From Acidovorax temperans (GTDB lineage: Bacteria; Pseudomonadota; Gammaproteobacteria; Burkholderiales; Burkholderiaceae_C), in NCBI RefSeq assembly GCF_006716905.1, contig NZ_VFPV01000002.1, positions 834,501 to 898,500 on the forward strand: 64,000 nucleotides of DNA. Reading direction: 5' to 3'. The first letter of the stretch is position 1. Every line of letters begins with the position of its first letter. Position numbers and translations under genes: made by a program. Positions 46,380-55,101 of the stretch are shown one piece after another. The notes below the pieces were generated by a model. It made no database searches and had not been told where the DNA came from. It was given only the letters and a program-made list of their open reading frames with translations.

Positions 46380-47657
46380 TTACTGATAGCCCTTCGGGAA
46401 CGGATCGGGCTCGATCAGGTTGGGCGACTCGGCCACCACCTTGAAGGTGCCGTCCTTGTTACCCATGGCGATGCGCGACTTGCTCCACAGGTGGTGGTTC
46501 TGGTGCACCTTGACATAGCCTTCGGGTGCGGTTTTGAGCTCGATGCCTGGCGAGGCGGCCACCACCTTGTCAACGTCGAAACTGCCCGCCTTCTCGACGG
46601 CGGCTTTCCACAGCCAGGGCCCCAGGTAGCCCGCCTGCGTGACGTCGCCGATGACGGCGTCCTTGCCGTACTTGGCCTTGAAGGCTTCGACGAACTTCTT
46701 GTTGTTTTCGTTGTCCAGGGTCTGGAAGTACTTCATCGAGCTGTAGAAGCCGGCAAAGTTTTCGCCGCCCACGCCCGTCATCTCGTCTTCGGTGACCGAC
46801 AGCGTCAGCAGGAACTGCTTGTCGCCGGTGATGCCGGCGGCCTTGAGCTGCTTGTAGAAGGCCACGTTGGAGCCGCCCACCACGGCGGCAAAGATGCAGT
46901 CCGGCTTGGCCACCTTGATCTTGTTGATCAGTGAGTTGAAGTTGGTGTTGCCCAGCGGGTAGTACTCCTCGCCAACCACCTTGCCCAGTTTGGCCACGCT
47001 CTCGATGTGCTTGCGCGCGATCTTCATCGAGGTACGCGGCCAGATGTAGTCCGAGCCGACCAGGAAGAAGGTCTTGGCCTTCTTCTCCTTCGCGCCCCAG
47101 TCCAGGCCGTAGATGATCTGCTGCGTGGCTTCCTGACCGGTGTAGATCACGTTCTTGGACTGCTCCAGGCCTTCGTAGAAGGTGGGGTAGTAGAGCAGGC
47201 CGTTTTCCTTCTCGAAGATCGGCAGTACGGCCTTGCGCGAGGCGCTGGTCCAGCAACCGAAGACCGCGGCCACATGGTCGTTGACCAGCAGCTTCTTCGA
47301 CTTTTCTGCGAAGGTTGGCCAGTCGGAGGCGCCGTCTTCCTTGATGACGCGGATCTTGCGGCCCAGGATGCCGCCCATGGCGTTAATTTGGTCAATGGCC
47401 AGCTGCTCGGCCTGGATGGAACCGGTTTCAGAGATGGCCATGGTGCCGGAAGACGAGTGCAACTGGCCTACCACCACCTCGGTGTCGGTCACGGCAAGCT
47501 TGGTCGTGTTGACCTTGGCGGTGGGAAACTGCTGGGCCATGGCTATGCCGGGCAGACCGACCACGGACATGGCGCCCATGGCCTGCAGAAGGCGGCGGCG
47601 CTGCAGGTCGGCGGCAGCAGACGGGTGGAGCAGGGACGGATCGGTCTGGTCTTTCAT
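46380..47657 (-). CDS. urtA: Urea/short-chain amide ABC transporter binding protein UrtA (FmdD-like)
   Basis: This 425-residue periplasmic protein captures the substrate for the transporter. The N terminus has a twin-arginine-like start (QRRRLLQAMGAMSVVGLPG) and a likely cleavage near AMA-QQ. The mature domain has GQLHSSSGTMAISETGS, VFGCWTSASRKAVLP and LLYYPTFYEG, which place it in the urea/amide receptor group (UrtA, FmdD, AmiC). AGGAG lies 7 bases before ATG 47657. It is the first gene of the ten-gene operon. Confidence 0.93.
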   Translation of the reverse strand: MKDQTDPSLLHPSAAADLQRRRLLQAMGAMSVVGLPGIAMAQQFPTAKVNTTKLAVTDTEVVVGQLHSSSGTMAISETGSIQAEQLAIDQINAMGGILGRKIRVIKEDGASDWPTFAEKSKKLLVNDHVAAVFGCWTSASRKAVLPIFEKENGLLYYPTFYEGLEQSKNVIYTGQEATQQIIYGLDWGAKEKKAKTFFLVGSDYIWPRTSMKIARKHIESVAKLGKVVGEEYYPLGNTNFNSLINKIKVAKPDCIFAAVVGGSNVAFYKQLKAAGITGDKQFLLTLSVTEDEMTGVGGENFAGFYSSMKYFQTLDNENNKKFVEAFKAKYGKDAVIGDVTQAGYLGPWLWKAAVEKAGSFDVDKVVAASPGIELKTAPEGYVKVHQNHHLWSKSRIAMGNKDGTFKVVAESPNLIEPDPFPKGYQ

Positions 47658-47737
47658 GGGGCACTCCTGAAGAGAAGAGTTGGGAACCAAGAACACCTGC
47701 GGGAGGTGCTGGGCGACACGGCGTCACCACGGCCTTG

Positions 47738-47743
47738 AGATTA
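47738..47743 (-). promoter_or_regulatory. Possible -10 element of the urt-fmd-ami operon
   Basis: On the minus strand the sequence is TAATCT, with no good -35 box. A start about 7 bases further on would put the 16-bp palindrome at about -43, where many LuxR-type activators bind. Low certainty. Confidence 0.3.
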
Positions 47744-47766
47744 GGGACAACCCTCTCCACGGCCCA

Positions 47767-47782
47767 TACGTCAATTGACGTA
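47767..47782. promoter_or_regulatory. 16-bp palindrome, likely operator of the LuxR-type regulator
   Basis: TACGTCAATTGACGTA is a perfect dyad in the 183-base region between divergent urtA and the transporter-kinase gene. LuxR/FixJ-type regulators bind dyads of this size. The cognate regulator gene follows the kinase. It is well placed to control both transcripts. Confidence 0.65.
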
Positions 47783-47840
47783 CGCGGGCTGCGCGCATCG
47801 CTGAGTACGGTTCTTGCGTGTGCACTGGTATTGACAGTGC

Positions 47841-50800
47841 ATGCACCAAAAAAGCGCAGGCATGAACCACGCACCACAAAAGATCTTTCGCATCCGCCGC
47901 GACTACAACTCCTGGGTAGCCAACGAGACGTTGGAGGACTACGCGCTGCGCTACACGCCCCAGAGTGCACGCAAATGGAGTGAGCTGCGCGTGGCCAACA
48001 CAGCCTTGGGCGGCGTGTCCTTTCTGGCGCTGGAGGCCATCGGCGGCGCCATCGCGCTGAACTACGGCTTTTCCAACGCGCTCTGGGCCATATTGGTCAT
48101 GGGCCTGGTCACCTTCCTCACGGGTCTGCCCATTGCCGTCTATGCGGCACGCTATGGGCTGGACATGGATCTGCTCACGCGCGGCGCTGGCTTCGGCTAC
48201 CTGGGCTCTACCGTCACCTCGCTCATCTACGCCAGCTTCACCTTCATCTTCTTCGCCCTGGAGGCGGCCATCATGGCGCTGGCGCTGCAGCTGGTGCTGG
48301 ACTGGCCGCTGGTGTGGTGCTATGTACTGTCCTCGCTGGTCATCATCCCCATGGTGCTGCACGGCATCACCTTCATCTCCCGTCTGCAGGCCTGGACCCA
48401 GCCGCTGTGGGTGGTGCTGCTGCTGTGGCCCTTCGCATGGTTTGCGCTGGCCCAGCCCGATTTCTACGTGCAGTTCACCGGCCTGTCCGGACTGACCTCG
48501 GGCAGCAACGACTTCGAGCCGCTGATGTTCGGCGCTGCCGCCGCGGTGACCTTCGCGCTCGTGCTGCAGATCGGCGAGCAGGTGGACTACCTGCGCTTCA
48601 TGCCTGCACGCACCTCGGCCAACCGCTGGCGCTGGTGGGGCGCAGTGCTCGTGGCGGGCCCGGGCTGGATCTTGCCGGGCATGCTCAAGATGCTGGGCGG
48701 GGCCTTTCTGGCCTTCGTCGCGCTGCAGTACGGCACATCGCCGCTGCACGCTGCCGAGCCCACGCAGATGTACCTGGTGGGCTACCTGCGCTCACTGAGC
48801 GACCCCACAGCTGCGCTGCTGCTCACGGTGTTGTTCGTGGTGATCTCGCAGGTCAAGATCAACGTCACCAACGCCTATGCCGGCTCACTGGCATGGAGCA
48901 ACTTCTTCGCGCGGCTCACGCGCAGCCACCCGGGCCGCGTGGTCTGGCTGGTGTTCAACGTCATCATCGCCATGCTGCTCATGACGCTGGGCGTCTTCGG
49001 CGCGCTCGAGCGCGTGCTGGGCCTGTACGCCAACGTGGCCATCGCCTGGGTGGGCGCGCTGGTCGCGGACCTGGTCATCAGCAAGCCGCTGGGTCTGAGT
49101 CCCAAGGGCGTGGAGTTCCGCCGCGCTTACCTCTACGACATCAACCCTGTGGGCCTGGGTGCGATGGGACTGGCCGTGGTGCTCTCGGTCGTGGCCCACT
49201 TCGGCTGGCTGGGCGAATACGCTGCCGCCTTCGCGCCCTTCATCGCGCTCTTCACCGCCATGGTCACGGCGCCGCTGCTGGCCTGGGCCACCCGGGGGCG
49301 CTACTACCTTGCGCGCCGCGATCCTTCGCCCTGGCAGGTCGGTGAACTCGTGCGCTGCAGCGTCTGCGAAAACCCGTTCGAGAGCACCGACATGGCTGCC
49401 TGCCCGGCCTACGGTGCGCCGATCTGCTCGCTGTGCTGTTCGCTCGAATCACGCTGCCATGATCGCTGCAAGACCCAGGCGCGCGCGGCTGACCAGGTGC
49501 GCGCCGCGCTCGCAGCCATCCTGCCACCCAGCCTGAACAACCGCTTCAACTTCCGCGTCGGCCAGTACTTCACGGTCTTCCTCTCCCTTTGCGCCGTCAT
49601 GGCCTTTGTGCTGGGTGTGGTCTACATGCAGGAGAGCCTGACCGCGCCGCCCGACGCGTTGCGCGGACCCTTCGTCAAGGTGTTTTCGCTGCTTGCTCTG
49701 CTGGCCGCAGTGTGGGCCTGGTGGCTGGTGCTGGCCAACGAAAGCCGGCGCATGGCGCACGACGAATCTGAGCGACAGACCCAGTTGCTGCAAAAGGAAA
49801 TCGACGCCCACCAGCGCACCGACGCCGCGCTGCAAAGCGCCAAGGAGGTGGCTGAGAACGCCAGCCAAGCCAAGACACGTTATGTGGCAGGTATGACGCA
49901 CGAGCTGCGCACGCCCCTCAACAGCATCCTGGGCTATTCGCAAATCCTGCTGCGCAGCGGCGAGCTTCAGGGCAGCGCGCGCGAGGCCGTCACGACCATC
50001 CAGCAAAGCGGCCAGCACATGCACGCACTGATCGACGGCCTGCTGGACCTGGCTCGCATCGAGGCAGGCCGCCTGAGGCTGGACCCAGCGCCGCTGCCCT
50101 TCCAGGAATTCCTCTCCGAACTGGCGCGCATGGTGCAGCCCCAGGCCGAGGGCAAGGGCCTCGCGTTCCGCCTCGAAACCCAGGGCCGCGTACCCGCTTG
50201 GGTGCAGGCCGACGCCAAGCGCCTGCGCCAGATCCTCATCAACCTGCTGGGCAACGCTGTGCGCTTCACCAACCGGGGTGCTGTCGTGCTGCGCGTGGAC
50301 TGCCGACACGAAGTGGTGCGCTTCGAGGTGGAAGACACTGGCATCGGCATCGCCCCGCAAGACCAGGAGCGCATCTTCCAGCCCTTCGAGCGCGGCAGCG
50401 CCGGACGGCGTGCCAGCGAAGCGGGAACCGGCCTGGGCCTGACCATCACCAGTCTGCTCACCAGCCTCATGGGCGGTGAGCTCACACTGCGCAGCGCCGT
50501 GGGCAAGGGCAGCACCTTCAGCGTGCGCCTGTATTTGCGCGAGATCAAGGCCCCGGTCGCGCGCACCCTGCGCCACCTGCGTCCCATCGTCGGCTACCTC
50601 GACCCTCGCCGCACCTTGCTCGTGGTGGACGACCAGCCCATCCAGCGGCAGCTGCTGGCCAGCCTGCTGCTGCCGCTGGGCTTCATCATGCGCGAGGCAG
50701 CCAGCGGCCGCGAATGCCTGGAGATCTTGCAGCAGCACCGGCCCGATGCGGTACTGCTCGACATCAACATGGACGACCTCAACGGCTGGCAGACCGCGCA

Positions 50801-51242
50801 ACTCATCCGCAGCAATGTCGAGCCCGACTTGCCGATCATCTTCGTCTCGGCCGACCCGTTCGAGAACCGACCCGAGCTGCTGGAAGCCGTTGGCTGCCAG
50901 GGTTTCGTGAGCAAGCCAGTGATCGAATCCGAGCTGCTGGACCTGCTGGCGCGGGTCCTGCAGCTGGAGTGGGTGCACGAGCACAACCTGCCGCACACCC
51001 CTGAAGTCCCATCGGTGAAGCGGGAGTCGGAAGACAAGTTGCCACTGCCAGATGAACTGCGCCACCGTCTGATCGGCCTGGCTCGCATGGGCAATGCCAG
51101 TGGCTTGCGTGGCCTGCTGCGCAGCAGTGCCGAGCAGGAGCCGGCGATTGCGGAAGTGCTGCAAAGCCTGACGGTGCACGTGGACCGTTTTGACTTCTCT
51201 GCCCTGATCGAACGCCTGAAAGATACCGAAGATGAAAGCTGA
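47841..51242 (+). CDS. NCS1-type permease fused to hybrid histidine kinase and receiver
   Basis: This 1133-residue membrane sensor has several parts in order. An NCS1 (purine/cytosine/allantoin) permease-like domain with about 12 helices covers residues 1-500 (WVANETLEDYALRYTP, GAGFGYLGSTVTSL). A Cys-rich module lies at about 506-545 (RCSVCENPF, CSLCCSLESRCHDRC). Two more helices cover about 570-640. A histidine kinase follows, with phospho-His687 in GMTHELRTPLNSILGY, N box NLLGNAVRF, and DTGIGIAPQDQ and GTGLGLTITSL. A receiver domain has Asp974 in VLLDINMDD, and a helical C-terminal domain follows. It is divergent from the urt-fmd-ami operon and overlaps the response regulator by 11 bases. 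It probably senses an amide, urea or other N compound. ATG 47862 is an alternative start. Confidence 0.88.
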   Translation: MHQKSAGMNHAPQKIFRIRRDYNSWVANETLEDYALRYTPQSARKWSELRVANTALGGVSFLALEAIGGAIALNYGFSNALWAILVMGLVTFLTGLPIAVYAARYGLDMDLLTRGAGFGYLGSTVTSLIYASFTFIFFALEAAIMALALQLVLDWPLVWCYVLSSLVIIPMVLHGITFISRLQAWTQPLWVVLLLWPFAWFALAQPDFYVQFTGLSGLTSGSNDFEPLMFGAAAAVTFALVLQIGEQVDYLRFMPARTSANRWRWWGAVLVAGPGWILPGMLKMLGGAFLAFVALQYGTSPLHAAEPTQMYLVGYLRSLSDPTAALLLTVLFVVISQVKINVTNAYAGSLAWSNFFARLTRSHPGRVVWLVFNVIIAMLLMTLGVFGALERVLGLYANVAIAWVGALVADLVISKPLGLSPKGVEFRRAYLYDINPVGLGAMGLAVVLSVVAHFGWLGEYAAAFAPFIALFTAMVTAPLLAWATRGRYYLARRDPSPWQVGELVRCSVCENPFESTDMAACPAYGAPICSLCCSLESRCHDRCKTQARAADQVRAALAAILPPSLNNRFNFRVGQYFTVFLSLCAVMAFVLGVVYMQESLTAPPDALRGPFVKVFSLLALLAAVWAWWLVLANESRRMAHDESERQTQLLQKEIDAHQRTDAALQSAKEVAENASQAKTRYVAGMTHELRTPLNSILGYSQILLRSGELQGSAREAVTTIQQSGQHMHALIDGLLDLARIEAGRLRLDPAPLPFQEFLSELARMVQPQAEGKGLAFRLETQGRVPAWVQADAKRLRQILINLLGNAVRFTNRGAVVLRVDCRHEVVRFEVEDTGIGIAPQDQERIFQPFERGSAGRRASEAGTGLGLTITSLLTSLMGGELTLRSAVGKGSTFSVRLYLREIKAPVARTLRHLRPIVGYLDPRRTLLVVDDQPIQRQLLASLLLPLGFIMREAASGRECLEILQQHRPDAVLLDINMDDLNGWQTAQLIRSNVEPDLPIIFVSADPFENRPELLEAVGCQGFVSKPVIESELLDLLARVLQLEWVHEHNLPHTPEVPSVKRESEDKLPLPDELRHRLIGLARMGNASGLRGLLRSSAEQEPAIAEVLQSLTVHVDRFDFSALIERLKDTEDES

Positions 51243-52143
51243 ACCCGTCATGCCGCCTGCAGTCTCCAGCGTCGTGCTGGTGGTGGACGACGCGCCCGAC
51301 ACCCTGCGCATGCTTTGCGATGCGCTGGCAATCGACGGCTACACCGTGCTGGTGGCGCGCGACGCCATCGAGGCGCTGGAGCGCTTCGAAATGGCCGTCC
51401 CCGACGCCGTGCTGCTCGACGCCATCATGCCGGGCGAGAACGGTTTTGCTCTGTGCCGCCGCCTCAAGTCCGAACCCTCCTGGGCCCACGTGCCAGTGAT
51501 CTTCATGACTGGCTTGGCCGAGACTGAACAAATCGTTGAAGGGTTTGCCAGCGGCGGAGTGGACTATGTGGTCAAGCCGCTGAAGATTCCCGAGGTGCTG
51601 GCACGCTTGGCCACCCACCTGCGCAATGCGCATGTCAGCCGGCTGGCGCGCGAGGCAGTGGATGTGGCCGGACTTGGTGTAGTGTTGCTCGACAGCCAGG
51701 GTCGCATCGCCTGGCGTTCGCCGCAGGCCATGCACTGGCTGGAAGAAGCGCTGGGCCCGCAGGACGACGCGACGCCGCTAAAGGGCTGGTTGCAGGCTGC
51801 CATCACGCAGGGTGAGACGTTAACCCCGCTGCCCAACGGCAGCCAGTTGCAGGCCCAATACCTAGGGCAGACCGGCCCGGGCGAGACCATGATCCTGTTG
51901 CGCCAGGGCGGTCCCGCAGTGAATGCGGCACACAAACGCCTGGTTGGCGCAGTCCTCACACCACGTGAGACCGAGGTGCTGTCCTGGCTCGCCAAGGGCA
52001 AGACCAATCGCGACATTGCCGACATCCTCGGCATGAGCCCGCGCACGGTGAACAAACACCTGGAGCACATCTTCGAGAAGCTGGGGGTGGAAACGCGCAC
52101 GGCGGCAGCGGCGATCGCGAGCAGCCTGCTGCAGGACGCCTGA
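51232..52143 (+). CDS. Response regulator, receiver plus LuxR-type HTH
   Basis: This 303-residue regulator has an N-terminal receiver domain (VVDDAPDTLRML, phospho-Asp63 in VLLDAIMPGENGF, Lys in VVKPLKIPE). A middle PAS-like segment (about 135-230, VAGLGVVLLDSQGRIAWRSP) follows. The C-terminal LuxR helix-turn-helix is LTPRETEVLSWLAKGKTNRD to SPRTVNKHLEHIFEKL. Its start overlaps the kinase stop, so the two are translationally coupled and should form one two-component system. The palindrome at 47767 is its most likely operator. Confidence 0.93.
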   Translation: MKAEPVMPPAVSSVVLVVDDAPDTLRMLCDALAIDGYTVLVARDAIEALERFEMAVPDAVLLDAIMPGENGFALCRRLKSEPSWAHVPVIFMTGLAETEQIVEGFASGGVDYVVKPLKIPEVLARLATHLRNAHVSRLAREAVDVAGLGVVLLDSQGRIAWRSPQAMHWLEEALGPQDDATPLKGWLQAAITQGETLTPLPNGSQLQAQYLGQTGPGETMILLRQGGPAVNAAHKRLVGAVLTPRETEVLSWLAKGKTNRDIADILGMSPRTVNKHLEHIFEKLGVETRTAAAAIASSLLQDA

Positions 52144-52189
52144 GCCGGGGATTCCAGAGCTCCATCGGTCGCATCGTGCCGCAACAAGC

Positions 52190-53101
52190 TCAGGTCGCCC
52201 AGACCCGAGGTGCCACAGCGTCCATCTGCCACAGTGCCTGGCGCCACGCTGCACGGGCCGGGCGCAACAGTTCCAGTACCGGTTCAACCAGCGGAGCCAG
52301 TACCCGCAGCACCAGCACCTGTGGATGCGGGCTGGTAGCGCCGGCGCTGAGCCGCAAGGGATGCGCGTCGATCACCCGGCGCACAGCGTCGAGCGCGACG
52401 TCGCGGCGCTGACGCTCGATGGGCGTGCCTGCCATGAAAAAAAGCGTGGCCAGGCAGCGCTGGCCGGCCAGGCCCAGCGGGCTATTGAGCAGCCGAAGGT
52501 CGTCGGCTGCGATGCGGCCCTGCTCCAGCCAGACGCCCGGCACCTCGAGATGCTGCGTGAAGCAGCCCTCCGCAAAAGGCTGGTCTGCCGCGGGCAGGCC
52601 CAGCGCGGTGATATCCCAGCCCAGCAGTTCGGCACCGGGGGCAAGATCAAACACGGCACGGTTTTCAGCCTGGCATTGGTTATAGGCCAGGGCCTCCAGC
52701 GGCAGCCACTCTAGCCGTGCGTCAGCCTCCAGCCGGGCGTGCACGCGCTGACGGGCCGGCTCGCCCAACGAGCGGTAGAAACGGGTGGCGCCGGGTGTGG
52801 TGACGAGACCGTGCGCGCCGGGCGCCACCGACACCTGGGTCTCCACCGTGTCGCCCCCCACCAGACCGCCCGGCGGATGGACCAGTACGTTGTGGCAAAC
52901 GGTGTCGCCCTCGGGGTAGAGGCTCCGCAGCACGCGCAGCGGCCCGTCATGGCGATAGCGGGCAACGGTACGCGCTGATTCCAAGCTGTAGTGCAGCTCC
53001 AAGCAGGCGCGCCAGCTCATGGGTATCGGGACACCACGTTGGACGGGTGCCGGATAAGTCTCAGGTGGGCGTGATAGGTCGGCATTTGCAAGACCATGCA
53101 A
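52190..53101 (-). CDS. ureD: Urease accessory protein UreD
   Basis: UreD (UreH) is the scaffold that binds apo-urease and passes nickel from UreG. The 303 residues have VLVHPPGGLVGGDTVETQV, LVTTPGATRFYRS and AELLGWDITALGLPA, all family signatures. ATG 53020 (MSWRACLELHYS) is a possible later start. It converges on the response regulator gene and lies 15 kb from ureA, instead of directly before it as in most related operons. Confidence 0.94.
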   Translation of the reverse strand: MHGLANADLSRPPETYPAPVQRGVPIPMSWRACLELHYSLESARTVARYRHDGPLRVLRSLYPEGDTVCHNVLVHPPGGLVGGDTVETQVSVAPGAHGLVTTPGATRFYRSLGEPARQRVHARLEADARLEWLPLEALAYNQCQAENRAVFDLAPGAELLGWDITALGLPAADQPFAEGCFTQHLEVPGVWLEQGRIAADDLRLLNSPLGLAGQRCLATLFFMAGTPIERQRRDVALDAVRRVIDAHPLRLSAGATSPHPQVLVLRVLAPLVEPVLELLRPARAAWRQALWQMDAVAPRVWAT

Positions 53102-53452
53102 GTTTTGCGCCTAACTTGCGATGTGGCTGTTGTGCGCCCGACTGGCACCGCGAGTGGCTCACTCGGGTAACAGCAGGATCTCTGTTAAAAAAGCCAGTTC
53201 CTAGTACTCGCGCCTTCATCCCTGTCTCAATCTCGATGAGATATCGCTGGCGCAGGGCGCGGCATTGATGGTGCTGCACTCCATTCGAAGCCTTGAGCTT
53301 GCCTCATTGAAGCAGTCGCCCGAAGTTAATGTTCAGCCCTTGGGATAACAGAAGCGTTTCCATCCCAGTCTGCCAACCCAAGTATCGACGGCGGGCGGAG
53401 CCCTTCATAATTACGAGTTGCCTTCGCTTTTTTGGGATGCCTATCTTTCATC
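53102..53452. other. Gene-free spacer of lower GC
   Basis: About 350 bases lie between ureD and the Gre-like gene. No open frame with family features is seen. It is richer in A and T than the urease and amide genes and may be the left edge of acquired DNA. The ureD promoter should lie here. Confidence 0.4.
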
Positions 53453-53935
53453 ATGGATAAATTCTTGCTGCGGCAGCAAGTGCTGGAGCGACTAGCCGAG
53501 GACCTACTGGAAGTTGAAGAGGCAGTGCGAGTGGCCCATGAGGCGGCTACCCACGAAGAAAACATCGCCGAGAACAAATATGACACGTTGGGACTCGAAG
53601 CCGCTTACCTTGCGACCGGCCAAGCTCGGCGCGCAGAAGCCATCCGCCATGCGATGGCCCATTGGCGTCAGTTCCATCCGCGCCCCTATGACGCCAATCA
53701 AGGCATACAAATCGGTGCGCTGGTTTGCTTGGTTGATGCAAACGATAAGCAGCTGCAGCTTTTTCTCGGCCCGGAAGGAGGCAGCATGAAGTTGGTGAGA
53801 GGGGCTCACCTCGTTCAGGTCATCAGCAGCGAAGCACCTTTGGGCAAGGCCATTCTGGGTAAATGCGAGGGTGATGAGGTCTCGATACAGGTCTCTCCCC
53901 ACCAACAGCAGTTTGAGGTGCTACGGGTTCACTGA
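53453..53935 (+). CDS. GreA/GreB C-terminal domain-like protein
   Basis: This is a 160-residue protein. The N-terminal half is helical and acidic (LERLAEDLLEVEEAVRVAHE), like the Gre coiled coil. The C-terminal half has the Gre/Rnk FKBP-like pattern (IQIGALVCLVDANDKQLQLF to SEAPLGKAILGKCEGDEVSI). Gre factors rescue backtracked RNA polymerase. Whether the tip acidic pair needed for cleavage is present is not clear. ATG 53453 is taken because the upstream seven residues lack support. Confidence 0.75.
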   Translation: MDKFLLRQQVLERLAEDLLEVEEAVRVAHEAATHEENIAENKYDTLGLEAAYLATGQARRAEAIRHAMAHWRQFHPRPYDANQGIQIGALVCLVDANDKQLQLFLGPEGGSMKLVRGAHLVQVISSEAPLGKAILGKCEGDEVSIQVSPHQQQFEVLRVH

Positions 53936-54193
53936 GCCGCAAGGCTGTTTTGCACTGTAGGAGTCTTGACGATTCAGGCAGACCGTGCAGTCCGCCAGCC
54001 GAACTTGATGTTGGAAGCATTCCGCTAACGAACGCTATTTGCTGCGCTGTGGCTATTGGGCAGCAACAAGGTGTCACAGGTAAGGTGACGACTTCACAGT
54101 GCCCGCGCTCTGGCAGAGCAGGACGCAAGGTCGCATGGATGCGAGCTCGCTGTTTATGAAGTTATTTGGTGCGAACCATTGGAGTTTCTCAAA

Positions 54194-54427
54194 ATGATTG
54201 ATTGGGTCCCGGTAGCCTTCCTGACGTTCAAGGTTCTCATCTTCGGCGCCTGCATGTTTTTTGCCATCAAGTGGCATTACGACCAGGGCAACAAGGTGAT
54301 GGACAGGCGCGCCCTGATACGTAGGGGCAGCAAGTTTTTCGCCATTTTCATGCTGGCGCTTTTGGGTGTGTTGGCCTTCACGTTCGGCCTTTCCTGGAAG
54401 CTTGGTATGGATTTGCGGCTCCCCTGA
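54194..54427 (+). CDS. Small hypothetical membrane protein
   Basis: This 77-residue protein has two predicted membrane helices, FLTFKVLIFGACMFFAI (about 8-24) and FFAIFMLALLGVLAFTFGL (about 49-67), joined by a basic loop (QGNKVMDRRALIRRG). No family is recognised. GGAG lies 9 bases before ATG 54194, which supports translation. It precedes the histidine phosphatase gene by 110 bases. Confidence 0.6.
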   Translation: MIDWVPVAFLTFKVLIFGACMFFAIKWHYDQGNKVMDRRALIRRGSKFFAIFMLALLGVLAFTFGLSWKLGMDLRLP

Positions 54428-54537
54428 GGGCAAAAAATGGTCGGTTGATATCCAATCCTGAGCGGGGCGCTCAATCAGGCAGATGCGGATCGGCGATGCC
54501 AGGTTGTTTTGAGGCCCCAACGCTGGAGGCAGGAAAA

Positions 54538-55101
54538 ATGGATCGACGCGCATGGCTGATCGGATCGGGGTTGTGTGTTCTGGGGCGTGCCGCCTTTGGT
54601 GCGCCATCGGCGCCGTCTCTTGCCATGATGGCGCGTGAGGGCGGTGTAGTGCTGATTCGCCACACCAGTACCGAGCCCGGGGTGGGCGATCCGCCGGGTT
54701 TTATCCTGGGTCAATGCAGTTCACAGCGCAATTTGTCCGAAGCCGGTCGGGCTGAGGCCATCGGCATCGGTGCTTGGTTCAGTCAGCACGGATTGCAGCC
54801 ACGGGCGGTGTTGAGCAGCCAGTGGTGCCGTTGCCAAGACACGGCTCGGCTGGCCTTCGGCCGTTATGAGGACTGGCCCGCACTGAACTCCACTTTTTCT
54901 ACACAAGACCAGCAAGCGCAGCAGCTCCAGATGCTGCGCAGGCGCCTACGGCAGCTCCCTTCGGGCGCGCTGGAGGTGTGGGTCACACACCAGGTGATCA
55001 TGACCGGTCTGACGGGGGCCTACCCTGCGATGGGGGAAGGTTTCCTGGTGGATGCGGGGGGTACGTTGCGGGCTCGCGGGCTGATGCGGTCTGGCAGTTG
55101 A
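54538..55101 (+). CDS. Exported histidine phosphatase family protein
   Basis: This is a 187-residue protein. A twin-arginine-like leader (DRRAWLIGSGLCVLGRAAFG) is followed by a phosphoglycerate-mutase fold. LIRHTSTEPG holds the catalytic Arg-His, and VWVTHQVIMTGL holds the second His. The substrate is unknown; periplasmic members act on phosphosugars or phosphoproteins. GGAGG at 54525-54529 is well spaced from ATG 54538. Confidence 0.82.
   Translation: MDRRAWLIGSGLCVLGRAAFGAPSAPSLAMMAREGGVVLIRHTSTEPGVGDPPGFILGQCSSQRNLSEAGRAEAIGIGAWFSQHGLQPRAVLSSQWCRCQDTARLAFGRYEDWPALNSTFSTQDQQAQQLQMLRRRLRQLPSGALEVWVTHQVIMTGLTGAYPAMGEGFLVDAGGTLRARGLMRSGS

Noticed and set aside
49449..51311. 620-codon minus-strand open frame opposite the sensor kinase
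   Set aside because: It is a shadow of the coding strand; the kinase, receiver and regulator motifs are all on the plus strand.
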